From contig NC_037594.1 of the NCBI RefSeq assembly GCF_003073045.1, positions 28,198,737 through 28,262,736 on the forward strand: a DNA stretch of 64,000 nucleotides. Reading direction: 5' to 3'. Origin of the DNA: Pomacea canaliculata (Eukaryota; Mollusca; Gastropoda; Architaenioglossa; Ampullariidae). This document shows positions 49,250 to 61,375 of the stretch, piece after piece (positions within the stretch are counted from its first letter, which is position 1; each line of letters begins with the position of its first letter). The translations under genes and the position numbers were made by a program. Below the pieces are notes generated by a model, which was given only the letters and a program-made list of their open reading frames with translations, did no database searches and was not told the origin of the DNA.

Positions 49250-49850
49250 ATTGCTGTCTCCAGCTTCATCATCTATTTCATTCACACCACTGGTTTATTT
49301 GATACATGTACAAGATTTCTCTGATGACACGCCATTCCGTCTCTGGTACTAGCACCATAGAGGCCTGTATTAGCGATGTCAAGGACTGAATGGTAACAAA
49401 CTTATACCTATGCTTGGGTTTCCTACTTATTGAAAGCATCAACCACGAACTTGTGCTAACGCCAGAAAAGTTTTGTTTCCATCTGAAGGATCTGCCACCT
49501 ATCCACCATTGAATTATTTAAATGTGCACTGAAGACACCTCTTCCTTGAGCATTACTCCTAACAACAGTCCACAGAATGCCAGTCCTTTTTCAATCCCCA
49601 ACCCTCACCTTTTCCATTTATTGCTCATTCACTACTCGTCTTCCTCTGCTAAATCACGACATTCTTAGTTCTTGTTATCTGATTCATTTTTGTATTTTCG
49701 ATATTTTTCTTTTATTAGTCATCAGTACTGTTGTTCATCCTTCCGTTCCTTGTCTCAAGAAGCATCTTCCAAGCACAAACATACGCTTTAAAATATCACA
49801 TGCTTTAAAATATCATCCCATAAGACGGAAAAAAAGCATTTAATAAGAAG
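49250..49850 (+). mobile_element. Weak LINE 3' fragment (CR1/L2-like)
   Basis: Around 49480-49550 the plus strand reads KDLPPIHHIELFKCALKTPL followed by FLEHYS. This resembles the C-terminal tail of many CR1/L2/Jockey-type reverse transcriptases (LP..FK.ALKTHLF). The rest is degraded and ends are unclear. Confidence 0.35.
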
Positions 49851-49929
49851 AGGGTTTCATGTCAGCTGTATCACATTTCAAATAATTTCACACACTCAAA
49901 TCTCCAGCACGCACCAGCAATCAACAAAA

Positions 49930-52900
49930 TTACATCTTGATTCGAAGAGTGCAAATATGATCGTGTGATGGAATAGCTGCAGCACCAGCCAGAGCTATCC
50001 CTACAGAGTCACCAAGTGTCGCGGCACCCAGACTGAATTCACGATGCTGTGCAGGTACCTACAACATAAAGTCAAATGCTTATTGCTAGACATCAGAAGC
50101 ACAATGTAAACAAAAAACTATGCCATCCTACTGGACTATAGAACTACATCAGTTTTGTCAAGCAATATTTTAGTCTTATCAGGAAAACGGCTTTTTTCCC
50201 CTCCCAACATGCAGAACAGACAAAACAATCCACAGTACAAGTGAAGATTTCATACTCACCTCTTTGCTCATCTTATAAAAAGTGTTGACATAAGCTCCAC
50301 CTCCCAGAAGCCCTTCCCACAACACAATGGCAAAGATGACCCACACGTTTGGAATGAAGCGGTAGAATACTTGTGAAAGGAGAAGAGCCATGTTCACAAG
50401 CTGTCAAAAAAGTGCGAAATTACAATTTAGAAAGCTTTCACATATATTTTGGCAATTTTTATGGGTGGAGATACATATACTATTTTTAAAAAACTATACT
50501 TTGAAAGTGTTAATCATTTCCTGCATACAGTGTCTTGTTTGAAAGTTTACAGCAAAGCATTCTGGATTAGGTAGTCAATGTACTCTTAGATTGTTAAATA
50601 TGTAAAAATCAATAAGTTTACTGCCTGTATTGTACTTTTTTCCCCGATGGGTCATCAAAGGCTACATACTAAAGATTATATTTTAATTAGCATGCTTCTA
50701 TCCCTGGGTATTGCACCGATTTTGATCACTTTTGCTTAGGATAGTCATTTTTAAATTGGAGATTCAGTAAGAATTACCAATGTCATCAGATGCTTCATCT
50801 ATCAGTACTTAATAGTTAACACATTAAAATGCATGCATATGATTGAATGTAAATACAGGTTAACATGTGAAAATCTACAATACCTCCACTTTCTCCACAC
50901 TAACCTACTATTTCTCTTGAACTACTTCCCTCCCTCGCTCCCTCCCTTCTGCACAGAAGTCCCTTAAATAAGTGAATTCTCTCTCTTTCTCTCAGTCACT
51001 CTCACCTGCAAGATTGGAAGGATCCACAAGTGCTTGATTTGGATGATGTTTACAGAAGATCGTGAAATAAACACACCCACTTGGTAGTCAACTTGATACC
51101 TACAACATTTTCATCAATTAACATAAACATAACATTCACTGTTTCTGATATCATATAACTACAATGCAGATTACTACACAAATAATTAGTCAAAAAACAC
51201 TGCAAAAGACAAGTAATACTGTCTTCCCAAATTATCAATCTGCTAAAACTAAAAGAAAAAAATCACATAAAGTCTACAAACTGAGCAGCAAAAGATATAG
51301 CTTGCAATCCTGAAGGCAAGGTTTATTAATCTAGGATACTGATAAAATATTTGCCAGTACAAAGAGTGTTCAGATACATGTATGATTTGCAGTTTCAGCA
51401 CCTTAAATACCCTACAAAATTGTCTATTCAAAAGAAGTAATTGACAGTAAAGTAGTATTCATGGTCACTCTTAGCAGTTCTGTTGATGGAGATGGTCAAG
51501 GGTGGGAGAAAGGGAGGAGCACCTGTAAATGGCCGGAGACTGAAAGAATTGCTGACTAATCCAACTTTTATTTTCATTTAGATATTAAAAAAATTGCTTT
51601 AGACCAATTAAATGAATGGGTATTTGCAAGTGATGTAGTAATAAACTGCTATGGGTAATAAAACCGCCTTTTTACAATTGCATCAAATGTTTATTACTGT
51701 GCTATGCCTTACCATCTGTACTGTTCCGCTTTAGACAGAAATATACTGTTGAAGTACAAGAGCTCGTGCTGGAGACAAACAGGAAAATAGAAATAGTATG
51801 ACTACAAAGCCTGATATTACAGTTGTCAAGTACAAAAACATACAATAGCTACAGCTGGAAATGTAAAATTGATGTTTCTTTGTTTCATGTCCCTACTGCA
51901 AGTGTATTTGTGCATTAAACATCAACAAAGATCTTTGTAGTTAAGCTTTAAAATTCCACTCTTGGAAATTATAGTTACATTACCTTAGAACATCAAGAAA
52001 TATGTGTGCATGTTATTGCTCACTGTTTTATCTTCATTTATGTACAGTCTCAACTTATCATTTTGCCCCCTGTGTTCAACACCAATGCCTTGCAAGAAGC
52101 AACACAAAGAGAGGATAATTTGGGGGGGGGGGAGGGGTTAAGTTTGCAATTAACAAGTTAAAAAGGTATTTATATGCACTTCCTGCAGTGAAAGTTCTCC
52201 ATGACAAGTTTTCAACAAACTGCATGCATCACATGTATACCTTTTGTATCTGCCAGATTGGAAATTAAGCCAATCTGAGTTATCTAAACAAACAAATAAA
52301 TAAATTAGTAATGTTAACAAATTTACATAATAATACTCACCAAGCCTTGATTAATAAAATACTCAGCAAAGTACACCACGGTGAGAGGAATCATATACTT
52401 CAACAATGGCTGGGAAAAAAAACCACAAAGTTTTAAATTAATTCTACCTTTGTTAGATTTATGTACAGAAATGCTTAACTACATACAATTTGGAACAGAA
52501 AAATGCAGATATAAAGGAAAATAAAACAACATTTAAAAGTGAAACGATAAGTTAATTCACAATAAAAAAAAAATGCAATGGATTAACTTATTTCTGTGCA
52601 TGGCAATCTTTGTAGTCTTGAATCTTGAGACCAGAAGGAGTTGCAATTTACAGGGATTTTTAGAAATTGTATCACTGGACAAAACATACTTTCTGGTCGA
52701 CCTTACTATCATGATATGTAAGCACTCACTGGCAAGAGTCTCAATTTTTCTGCCAAAGAAAGTTGAGTGCTTTTTGATTCTGTAATAAAAAAAATTATAA
52801 TCTATGTTAGAATGTGCAAAAATAAATGTAGAAAGACAAGACTGAATAAGAAATGACATTCCCTTTCTCTCATGTCTCTCTCTCTCTCTTCTTATCTTCT

Positions 52901-55900
52901 CTTATTATACATAACTCAGCACATACAGTCTTATGATAGAAATTAACAACGGAAACAGATCTTCATAAATTTAAAAAAAAACCAGGAGACTAGCCATTTT
53001 AAGAGTTGCCCAGATGTTTGTTAGCTTTTGAAATTAAATGGCAATAAAAAAACCACTCATTATTTAATTATATTTGTTCTTGTTTTCCAAAAACATTCTG
53101 CAGGAAATTGAATAAGATATCTTGAAATGTTCAAAGGAAGCTTCAAGATACATTTCTGATATTTTTTCTTGAGTGTAAAGGTTTAGTTTTCATCCTACAA
53201 TTCACTTACTTATTAAAACTTATTACATAAAAAAACCCTTAGCTGTCATACATCTGAATATGTCAAAAAATTTTAACACAGACTGAAATTCTTTTTTTCC
53301 ACTTTCCTGAAACTGTATTTAAATTAATTTAAAAACATCAACGCTCTAACACCACCAAATAGTTTTAAGATATTTCCACAATGACATGGTACAAAATTCA
53401 TAAGAACAAATGGTATGAAGGCATAATCTGACAAAGACAGGAAAAACACACTTTTGTGAGAGAATGACAAAGAAATGTGCTGCAGTCAAATCCTTTTAGA
53501 AGGCTGGTGATCATTGTGCACTACACAGGGAGATCCATATTATGGAAATAGCAAAGGAATGTGCTGTAGTCAAACTCTTTTAGAAGACTGGTAATCATGC
53601 TGCACACTGGGAAATCATATACCAGGAAAACAGAAAAGGCGTGTTCTTAAGCAAACAGCAGCAAGGAACAAAAGGTAGAAACACTTCTCTTCTGTTGTCT
53701 TCAAGTCCTGGTCTCCTTCACTATCACAAGTAAAGAGGTTGTTTCACATCCAGAGATGAACCAACAGGCACATAGCAGATTAACATAGCATAGCAGCAGG
53801 GAATAAAATCAGGCAGACCTGACTCAGACAAAAGGGGCACACCATCATCTTTGGGCACCAATGAGCTCGTTGAACAGAAATTGTTCAGCTGGTGGAGCTG
53901 GTTCTCTGGCTTGGTCAGAATTATGAAGTAGCTGTGGGAAGTTGACAAAATTAAAAATTAGATTCATTTTTATGTAATCTGTAATGAGCTGAATAAATCT
54001 TTAGATCCTTTAGATCCATGAAGACAAGCGAAGACAGTGAGAGGTGGGGAAGAGACAGAAGGGTTAGGAAAAAAAGACACAAAGATGGAGCTGGATGGTG
54101 ACTGGAGTTAAAGAGTAGAATGAGACTCAAGTATACACACAAAAAATACAGTCAGAAAAATAGATACTTGACTTTGCAGACGAGTTGTTTTGATTAGCAC
54201 TAAACTTTTTCCCTAACTGGATATTGTACTGCTGTTATGCATAAAACTTCCCCCTTCCCCTGCTATCTGGATTAATTGATCGAGACCTTTAAGGATACAT
54301 CCAATTGTTTTCTGGGGGAAGTTTATCAAAGAAGGTGACTGACCACTCAAAGTTGTCCTGGTTTACAAGTGTAGGGATGGATTATTATCATCTGCGGGTA
54401 TATGATATTTGATAAAGTTGAGGAGAACCTACTATAACTTGTAAATGTGTTTAGGCAGACCTTTTCATAGGTCCTAGTGGAGAAGGATGAATTTTGTTTC
54501 TGAGCTTTACAACTACAATCATACAGATAAGGAAGCCCATAAGTGTGTTTTGAGTTGAAAGAAAGATGTCACATGCTTGCATAGCCTGGCTATGACACAA
54601 ACACAAACGGCCAAAATGAGGGAGGGAAATCCCTGGACACTTGTCAAAAAGATTCATAGATTTCACAACTCTATGGTCTGTGCTAATGCTATTAGTATTA
54701 TATAGAAAGAAATAGTTTGCTCATTTATTCATTAGCTCATTCCTTGACCAGGTACCAGTTAAGCTGGTCTGCTCGGGAGTGTCTTAACTGCCATTTCTGT
54801 CATAGTCTAGATGCAGCTATCTTCTGTGCAGCTGCTATCTTTGGAGAGGGTGGCTACCAAGCACTTGAACTGTTCACCAGTACTTTTTGTTGATTCTGCT
54901 GACTTGATATCTTGCAGAAGATGTTGGGAAAAAAATGTTCAATACATGATGAATCTTATTTAAGAAGCTGATACTAACCTGATGCTCATCAAAATGGGGA
55001 CAGATATCAGGACAAAAACAGTGTTGCGAGCAGATAGTCCAGCTGATGTCAGTCCTGCATAGGCAAGGGCACCACCCACTCCAGCGCCACCTGTGCCCGA
55101 GGACCATGTTGACACAACATTCCTGTAGAGAAGACATGAATATACAGTTTTACTTTATAGTTAACTTTTTATTTTATTTTAGAAAATTTAGATTTGTACA
55201 TCTAAAATGGCTCAATTGATTTCCATGTAATTACACCAAGCAAAGGATGACTATCCCAACACATTAGTAATAATACCTTAAGCAAAACTTTCAGTGCCAC
55301 ATCTTATACTGTGCTATGTACACTTGTATAATACATCACTGTAAAGATTGACACTAAAAAGATTTACTGCAACTGAATTTGCTCACCTGTCATAGAAAGT
55401 AGATAAGGACAAGAATGTTACCTCGCCTAACCCAGCACTGCAACTTGCAAACACCACGCCTAGAGTCGTAAAAACATATTTTATTTCTATTAAAAATTTT
55501 ATTTATTCTTGAAAGGTGGAAAATATGAAAATGTCAGCGTTCAATTCTTCAGACTGCTTCTCTGGCTGAGAACTACCATAAAAAAATAGGCATGTTAAAT
55601 CACATGCAGACACTATAATACACTATAATACACTATAATACACTGTACACTATAATAAAAGTCTCTTTAAAATTTTTTATGCAAGTCAAAAATGCAAAAT
55701 CAAAGAAAATTGAGCAGTAAATCAAAAGGGTAGTGAGAGCAGAATATGCCAATGAAAATTACACATACCTAATATGCTGAGCCACACCTGGTGTGCCAAA
55801 CCAACTGTGACAAAACTCCCAATAGCAAACACAACAACCAACAGGGTTTTAAACCTGAGGACAAAGTTAAATGCAGTCAGTGTCATTAATCAATGCTGAA

Positions 55901-58900
55901 AGACAGCATAAATTTAGCATGCAGAGATGTAAATTGGTAAAGACTAATAAAACCCCCCACCCAAAAAAACCAATCAACCAAACAAACAAACAAAAAAAAC
56001 CCCGTGCATTGCAACATGACATAAAATTTGTGAAAGTATTTAAATCACTCACTCGTTAAATGAAATAGATTAACCTGCAAAAAGTCAGCATCTATATGTT
56101 TAGTTCAGCCACAAAATTAAAATGTCTAAAGAGTCAATGTTCAGTGCCACAACACTCTAAACACTTGAAATGGATCATGTACAAATCCAGATTAAAAAAA
56201 TAACTTTGAGACAAACTTAAGTTTCATGAGACATCAATGGAAATTAAAAAAATGTCAAAAATATACTAAAACAAATTGAGAACCAGCATTTTAAGCATTC
56301 GTCTTAATCTAGACTGTATAGTGTAATGCATGAAAAACACTTTAATGTGGTACTGTCAGTGGAAATGTAAAATGAAATGAATCATTTTCACAAAAAGATA
56401 ACCTTGTGACACCAAGAGGAGTATTTTTTATAGTTTTCTCGCTATATAAATTTATTTTATAATTATAGAATGCATTCTATAAATAAAGAGCAAAAAATTT
56501 TGTAAAACCCAAACATTTTATGAAATGCATTTATATTATGCTGAGAAGTTGCTACCCAATTTATCCATTTATTTTATTTATATGTATATATACACACATA
56601 AATAATTCTATAGCTATAGAATGCATTCTAGCTATACCACTCAATTCTACAATTATAGAATTCATTGTATACAGAATTTGCAAAGAGTTTTGGGCATGTG
56701 AAAGGTGAGCCAATCTTCATTAGAACTGGAAGATATTTGCATGTATTATGTATGTATGTATGGAAGTATTGCATGCTCTATTATTAAAACAATTCAATAG
56801 TTTGAAGAAATGGCATGTCGTGGTATGGTTATTAAGCATTATTTGTACTGATGACAGACTGTTTCTGCTGCAAAAGATCATTGTGGCCATGTGGTGTTTA
56901 CATAATCAAAGATAAAAAACAGTCCAGCAGAATATTGGTGAACAAAAACTTACTTATAGCCAATCTTTTGCTCTCTAATTACAGAATAAATTCTACAATC
57001 ATAGAATTCATGGTAGAAAAGACATGAAATATGAAGCAGCTCACAGGGCTTTCATTGCATGAAAATAACCTTTAAAAAAACCTAAGATACCAAATGATAG
57101 CAAAGTTTTCTTACCAGTAAGGCAAACGCTGAATGTAAAATGGTGCAGTTAATTTTATAATCAGTGTAGGTAGTATATCAGCCAAAAGAATAGCCTGTAA
57201 CATGCCACAATCATCAGTCACCAAAACCACATCAACTCAACGATGCAGTCTCGACAAAGACTGATGACTGCCACACTAATTTATTTCAATGTCGAAAGTC
57301 CAGTTGACCCCATGCCCAAAATATAAATCAATCACCCATGACACAAGCAGCTATTTACATTGAATAAAACTGGTAGAACCATTTATTGTTTGAGAATTAT
57401 ACATAAGGCAGAACTTTTAATGCTGCAAATTTGTCACATGATTACAAGAGATCACTGAAACAATTAAAGTTAACAAAATTTACTTAGATGTGATCAATTT
57501 TCAATACTCAGTTAACCCGATACATTCAATAGCTATAAACAAAAGATAGAAGATAGAAAAATCTGTGATGCATTCTGGGAAAACTCAGACAAAAACAAAT
57601 AAAAGCAAACAAACAAAAAAAGACTGGCAGGTAGTGTGTGCAGAAATGGTGAGTCTGAAGTAATGCATGGTATTTGCAAAAAAATATGAAGCAGTCATAG
57701 TGCACACAAACAAGTTATAAAGCATATTCCAAAAGCAATAAAGATATGAGACTGCTGAGCAAGTCTGAGAATTCTGGCTTGCTCAAAAACAAGTGGCATA
57801 CCAGTTTAAAAAAATCCTAATTAATAATAATAATAAATCCTAATTAATAATAAATGCAAAAATTTGTAAAGCACGTACTCACACTCCTAAGGAACAAAAA
57901 CAAAAACAAAAAAACACAAGCAGGAACCAAATAACAAAAACAAGAGCTGAGAGTGACATGATATTGCAAAAAAAAAAAAAAAAAAAAAAAAGGGTTTGAA
58001 CAAGACTAGCATTATGGGAAAGGTTGTTAGGAATAATGGTTATGGAAGAGGTGCGGAAAAGGTAAGACAAGTAAATTAAATATATGCTGCTGACACAGAT
58101 CCAAAAGCAAAGCAGTGCTGCGGCATGTGAAAATGTGACAGTAAAGACTGCTAGTCCATGACATGGTCCATAAAATGCTACAACATGGTGCAGGAATAAA
58201 AAAAAAAAAAAAAATCCAGAAGATAGCATAGATCAACAGCAGAAACAATCCATCTATGGGTTAAGATAAAAAGAAATAAGGAACAGTCAACCTCAACCAG
58301 TTAAGTGAAGGGTCATCACTCTAGATTTTTTAAATATGGTGGATGGTAGAGATTTCACATATGTGACTCTAGGAACTTATTTAATACTGCAATGTACAGA
58401 CAAGGTACAAAACACAAGCGTTTTAAGATATCGTGTTTAATCAGACATGTGATACATACACACAGCATGATCATTTATCTATAAAAAACCAAAGTACAAA
58501 TGTAGATATCACAGTTTCAGCAAAATGACAATCAAAATTAAAAGATAAAACAATGTCCCAGAATACCTACGCCAGTTCCAATAGTATTGCATGTAAGAAA
58601 CTCATCCTCATTAGCTGATGTAGTAAATGTGGGAGACACTGTCTGCAATTAAAAAAAATCAAAGGTTTTTGTTTTGAAGGTGCAAACAATACAAATTTAA
58701 TACAAATTTCATTTCTTAGGGCAAAACAATTTTGTTACTAATATTACAAGATACATTTGACATATCATGTCATGTTCTAAGAACTCCATACAGTTACCTA
58801 CTTCTTTTTCTCTCTTTCATAATAATGTATAATCAAATGCTTCTCTCTTTCATAATCATGTATAATCAAATGCATGATCATGTGCACAAACTTGCAAGTA

Positions 58901-60180
58901 TCTAAACCCACATATCTATCTACCCACCCCCCTCACATTCATGTGAATATGTACGCATATTCCAGACAACCATACACATCCACAAAGTTTGTTCTTCTTT
59001 TGGTTTAATGAAAAGCACAAAACAAGACTGATTATTTAAATGTGTAAAATCAACATTCACTTACTGTGGCATTGGATGTCTCATTTGTTCCACTAGTATT
59101 TTCTTCCTCTTTCAAAATGTCATGAGCAGCACTCAACATGACAACGTAGGCAAAGTTGTTACACAATCCAAGGAACCTACAAGTGTGTATTATACAAATG
59201 ACATTTATTCAAAACAGATTTTGTAAATCATCATCATCACAATGGCAAAGACAATCATATGGAGAAGATGTAAAACAAAAAGTGAATATCCATGCTAAAT
59301 GATATGCATGGAAAAAAGTGTAATCACACACACATACACAAAGTCCATCCCCATACACATAAATAACAGAAGGTTTAAATAACTATGTAAGTGTATACAT
59401 TAATAAAAGCTCAAAGTGGCTAAAATACTTGCCAAAATGCGATCAGATTTCTTCGGTGGTTCCATTTTTTCCTCCTGCCTGTTATATGAACAAATAATTT
59501 ACTAAAAAAACAACTTTTCAACATTTGCAAAAACAGTGTCAGTCCCTTGAATTAAGTCCCTAATGAAAGATTAAATGTGATCACCTCTTCATTGCTATCA
59601 TCATTATGCCAGACAACCTGCAAATATGATAAATAAGCAGTCATAAATATTCTTCAAATGGCAAAACTACTTATGGAGAAGCAGATATCGAATTGGTTTA
59701 AGCAGTCACTCCAAAATCCAGAATTGTACATGCCAGTTCAATACCTGTGCAGCACAGGTCTTTGTAACTAAGTTCCCTTAGTTGACACAGCTGTTGGGAA
59801 TGGGTATCTCACTCCACGGAGATTTGAGGAAGGTAAGGTAGGATGTGGAGATGGGCACCACCCTCAGTAAAGGATAGCTCTGAGAAAAATGAAGTTTCAC
59901 CACTTCCTCGGCAGCCACAAGAGTGACCTTCTTAAAACTATTTATAGTTCAAAATGTTATGGTCTATGGCCACCTTCAGCCTGTAAGCCTTCTGAGACAG
60001 GTGATGGGGAAGTCTGACACAAGCAGAGAGCAGAACTAAGTTCAAAAATGTGAAGTAAAAGAAGGAAAGGCAACAAAGCTACAGTTGGCAAAAGCTACAA
60101 AAATATTTCTATAGGAACAAACAAGGATCATGAAAGGGAAATAAATATTCAACTTAGATACAAGCTTGTTCATCAGCCAT
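49930..60180 (-). CDS. CLN3: Battenin, lysosomal/endosomal membrane protein CLN3
   Basis: Model, minus strand, 15 exons: 60180-60162, 59478-59433, 59176-59065, 58642-58571, 57194-57115, 55854-55769, 55459-55387, 55122-54979, 53931-53819, 52779-52730, 52409-52341, 51768-51713, 51099-51006, 50400-50260, 50058-49930. All phases close; 427 aa (human 438). CLN3 is a multi-pass lysosomal membrane protein linked to glycerophosphodiester clearance and Batten disease. Landmarks are LGLCNNFAYVVMLSAAHDIL, ADILPTLIIKL, ASCSAGLGEVTFLSLSTFYD, SSGTGGAGVGGALAYAGLTS, VVYFAEYFINQGL, FISRSSVN, EGLLGGGAYVNTFY and HREFSLGAA. Three N-glycosylation sequons lie in loop 1. DGVPLL (Asp240-Leu245) fits an acidic dileucine lysosomal signal. 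The human C-terminal CaaX box is absent. The donor after 59433 is GC. The short first exon is chosen for its CACCATGG context; an alternative start exists via 59617-59585. Confidence 0.93.
53472..53633. repeat. Tandem duplication, two units of about 81 bp, CLN3 intron 8
   Basis: The units at about 53472-53552 and 53553-53633 share GTGCTGCAGTCAAA/GTGCTGTAGTCAAA, CTTTTAGAAG and GGTGATCAT/GGTAATCAT at the same spacing, with moderate divergence. No coding content. Confidence 0.75.
55613..55650. repeat. ACTATAATAC tandem repeat
   Basis: About four short copies of an ACTATAATAC-type unit in CLN3 intron 6. Simple repeat. Confidence 0.8.
56463..57015. repeat. Cluster of ATAGAAT palindromes, CLN3 intron 5
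   Basis: A perfect 20-bp palindrome TTATAGAATGCATTCTATAA sits at 56463-56482. A 14-bp perfect core TAGAATGCATTCTA is at 56617-56630, flanked by TAGCTA on both sides. Looser versions around ATAGAATTCAT occur near 56652 and 57000. All are AT-rich. Confidence 0.75.
58790..58875. repeat. Tandem duplication of a 35-bp unit, CLN3 intron 3
   Basis: CTTTCATAATAATGTATAAT and CTTTCATAATCATGTATAAT, each followed by CAAATG and preceded by TTCTCTC-type sequence, lie head to tail. Confidence 0.7.
59690..60005 (+). repeat. tRNA-derived SINE in CLN3 intron 1
   Basis: An A-box-like TTGGTTTAAGCAGTCACTCC and a B-box-like GCCAGTTCAATACCTG are followed by GATGGGCACCACCCTC and GAGAAAAATGAAGTTTCACC. The order and wording parallel the copy at 4150-4390, so both belong to one family. 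It lies antisense to CLN3. Confidence 0.55.
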
Positions 60181-60769
60181 GGTGACCTAAACAAAAATTA
60201 ATGTGTTACTTGAACTCTTTCAACAGTTGCTTTGTTAGAACAAAGAAAATAAAATTGAAAAACATTAAAAAATTTAAATACCCAATGCAGTTTCTGAATG
60301 TTCATTTTTTTCCTTCTCTGAATTTCCAACGTCTGCTTCCATGGTGGAAAATGATGACTGAACCCTTTAGAACAAGTCAGCAAAAAAAAATAAAATCCAT
60401 CTTTAGTTCAGTAAGCAGCAATGGGGATGATGATGATGATTATGGCAATGTCTATGATGATGGTCATGAAGGTGATTGATTTCTATATTGCTTCAGCAAA
60501 GCTCCAGCAAGGGTGCAAGCATTAGTCACTACAGTTACATATATTTTCAAAACAGAATCCAACATAAAAAAATAGCTGGTTTCTATAAACACATGCACAA
60601 GAAGCTCTATACATAACAAGCATAGAATATCACTACACAGCATCTAGATATATAACCACTTATACACACTCACACAAGCTACTACTCATACAACCATCAT
60701 CATAGGCTTCAGCCACGTACAAAAGAAAATCTTAAAAGATCAACCATCCTCAAGGCCATGGTCATTACA

Positions 60770-61375
60770 ACAAACTAAACAGTCTTCATCCCCCAAACCC
60801 CTATCATCCATGCCCCCAACATAAAACCACCATTAATACAACATCTCCATGTTTTTTGGAAGACAACAATTTTTGTTTTATCTATGTTGACCTTCAAACA
60901 AATTTTCTGGGCTGCTTGATAGAGAACTCTAAGATGGTTTTGTAGTCCAAAAACAGCTGTTGATATTAACGTCAAGTCATCAGCAAAGAGTAGGAAGAAA
61001 AGTTCCAGTTGGTGTGGTGTTAGTGAGACCCCATGTCTACCTTTTGATAATATGTCTTGGGCTAAAGAGAAGATAAGGAGTGAAAAAAGTGTTGGGTTGA
61101 GCACACAGCCCTGCTTAAGACATAGCAAGCATTTAAAGAAATGTGACAGCTAATTTATATCTCTGACACATGCCTGAACATCTTGGTACATAGTTTTCAT
61201 TATCCTCCACAATTTATCATGTATACCTATTTGTGCTTATTCCTGTAGTAATACTGCTTGTTGCACATTATCATACGCTTTCTGAAAATCTATAAACGCT
61301 ACATATTGCTTCATGTTCTGGGATAATTGTTTCTTTACTGCTGCATACAAGGTGAAAATAATGGTCATGAAGGTG
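60770..61375 (-). mobile_element. Decayed LINE reverse transcriptase fragment
   Basis: On the minus strand the first part reads LYAAVKKQLSQNMKQYVAFI then DFQKAYDNVQQAVLLQE, the palm region of a reverse transcriptase. After a broken stretch come QGCVLNPTLFSLLIFSLAQD, SKGRHGVSLTPHQLELFFLL, FADDLTLIS with the catalytic dipeptide kept, and LKVNIDKTKIVVF. Stops separate the parts. The motif wording (KGRHG...FADD) differs from the LINE copies in the ABRAXAS1 and SUGCT introns, so this is a distinct family. Confidence 0.75.

Larger units (their letters stand above)
45282..49929. other. Intergenic region between the PLAC8-family gene and CLN3
   Basis: Contains a GGAGAC triplicate near 45425, a purine run near 45893-45930, a hAT-like element at 47928-48126, a possible orphan terminal exon at 48561-48830, an A-run of about 30 at 49040-49069 and a weak LINE 3' fragment at 49250-49850. 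An open frame at 46783-47202 has a proline/glycine-rich start but no recognisable family. Confidence 0.45.

Noticed and set aside
57879-58248. Phe-rich minus-strand frames in a CLN3 intron
   Set aside because: Created by poly-A/T runs near 57968-57991 and 58200-58214.
59585-59617. 33-base exon as part of the main CLN3 transcript
   Set aside because: Joining it to the exon with the strong start gives an early stop; kept only as an alternative first exon.
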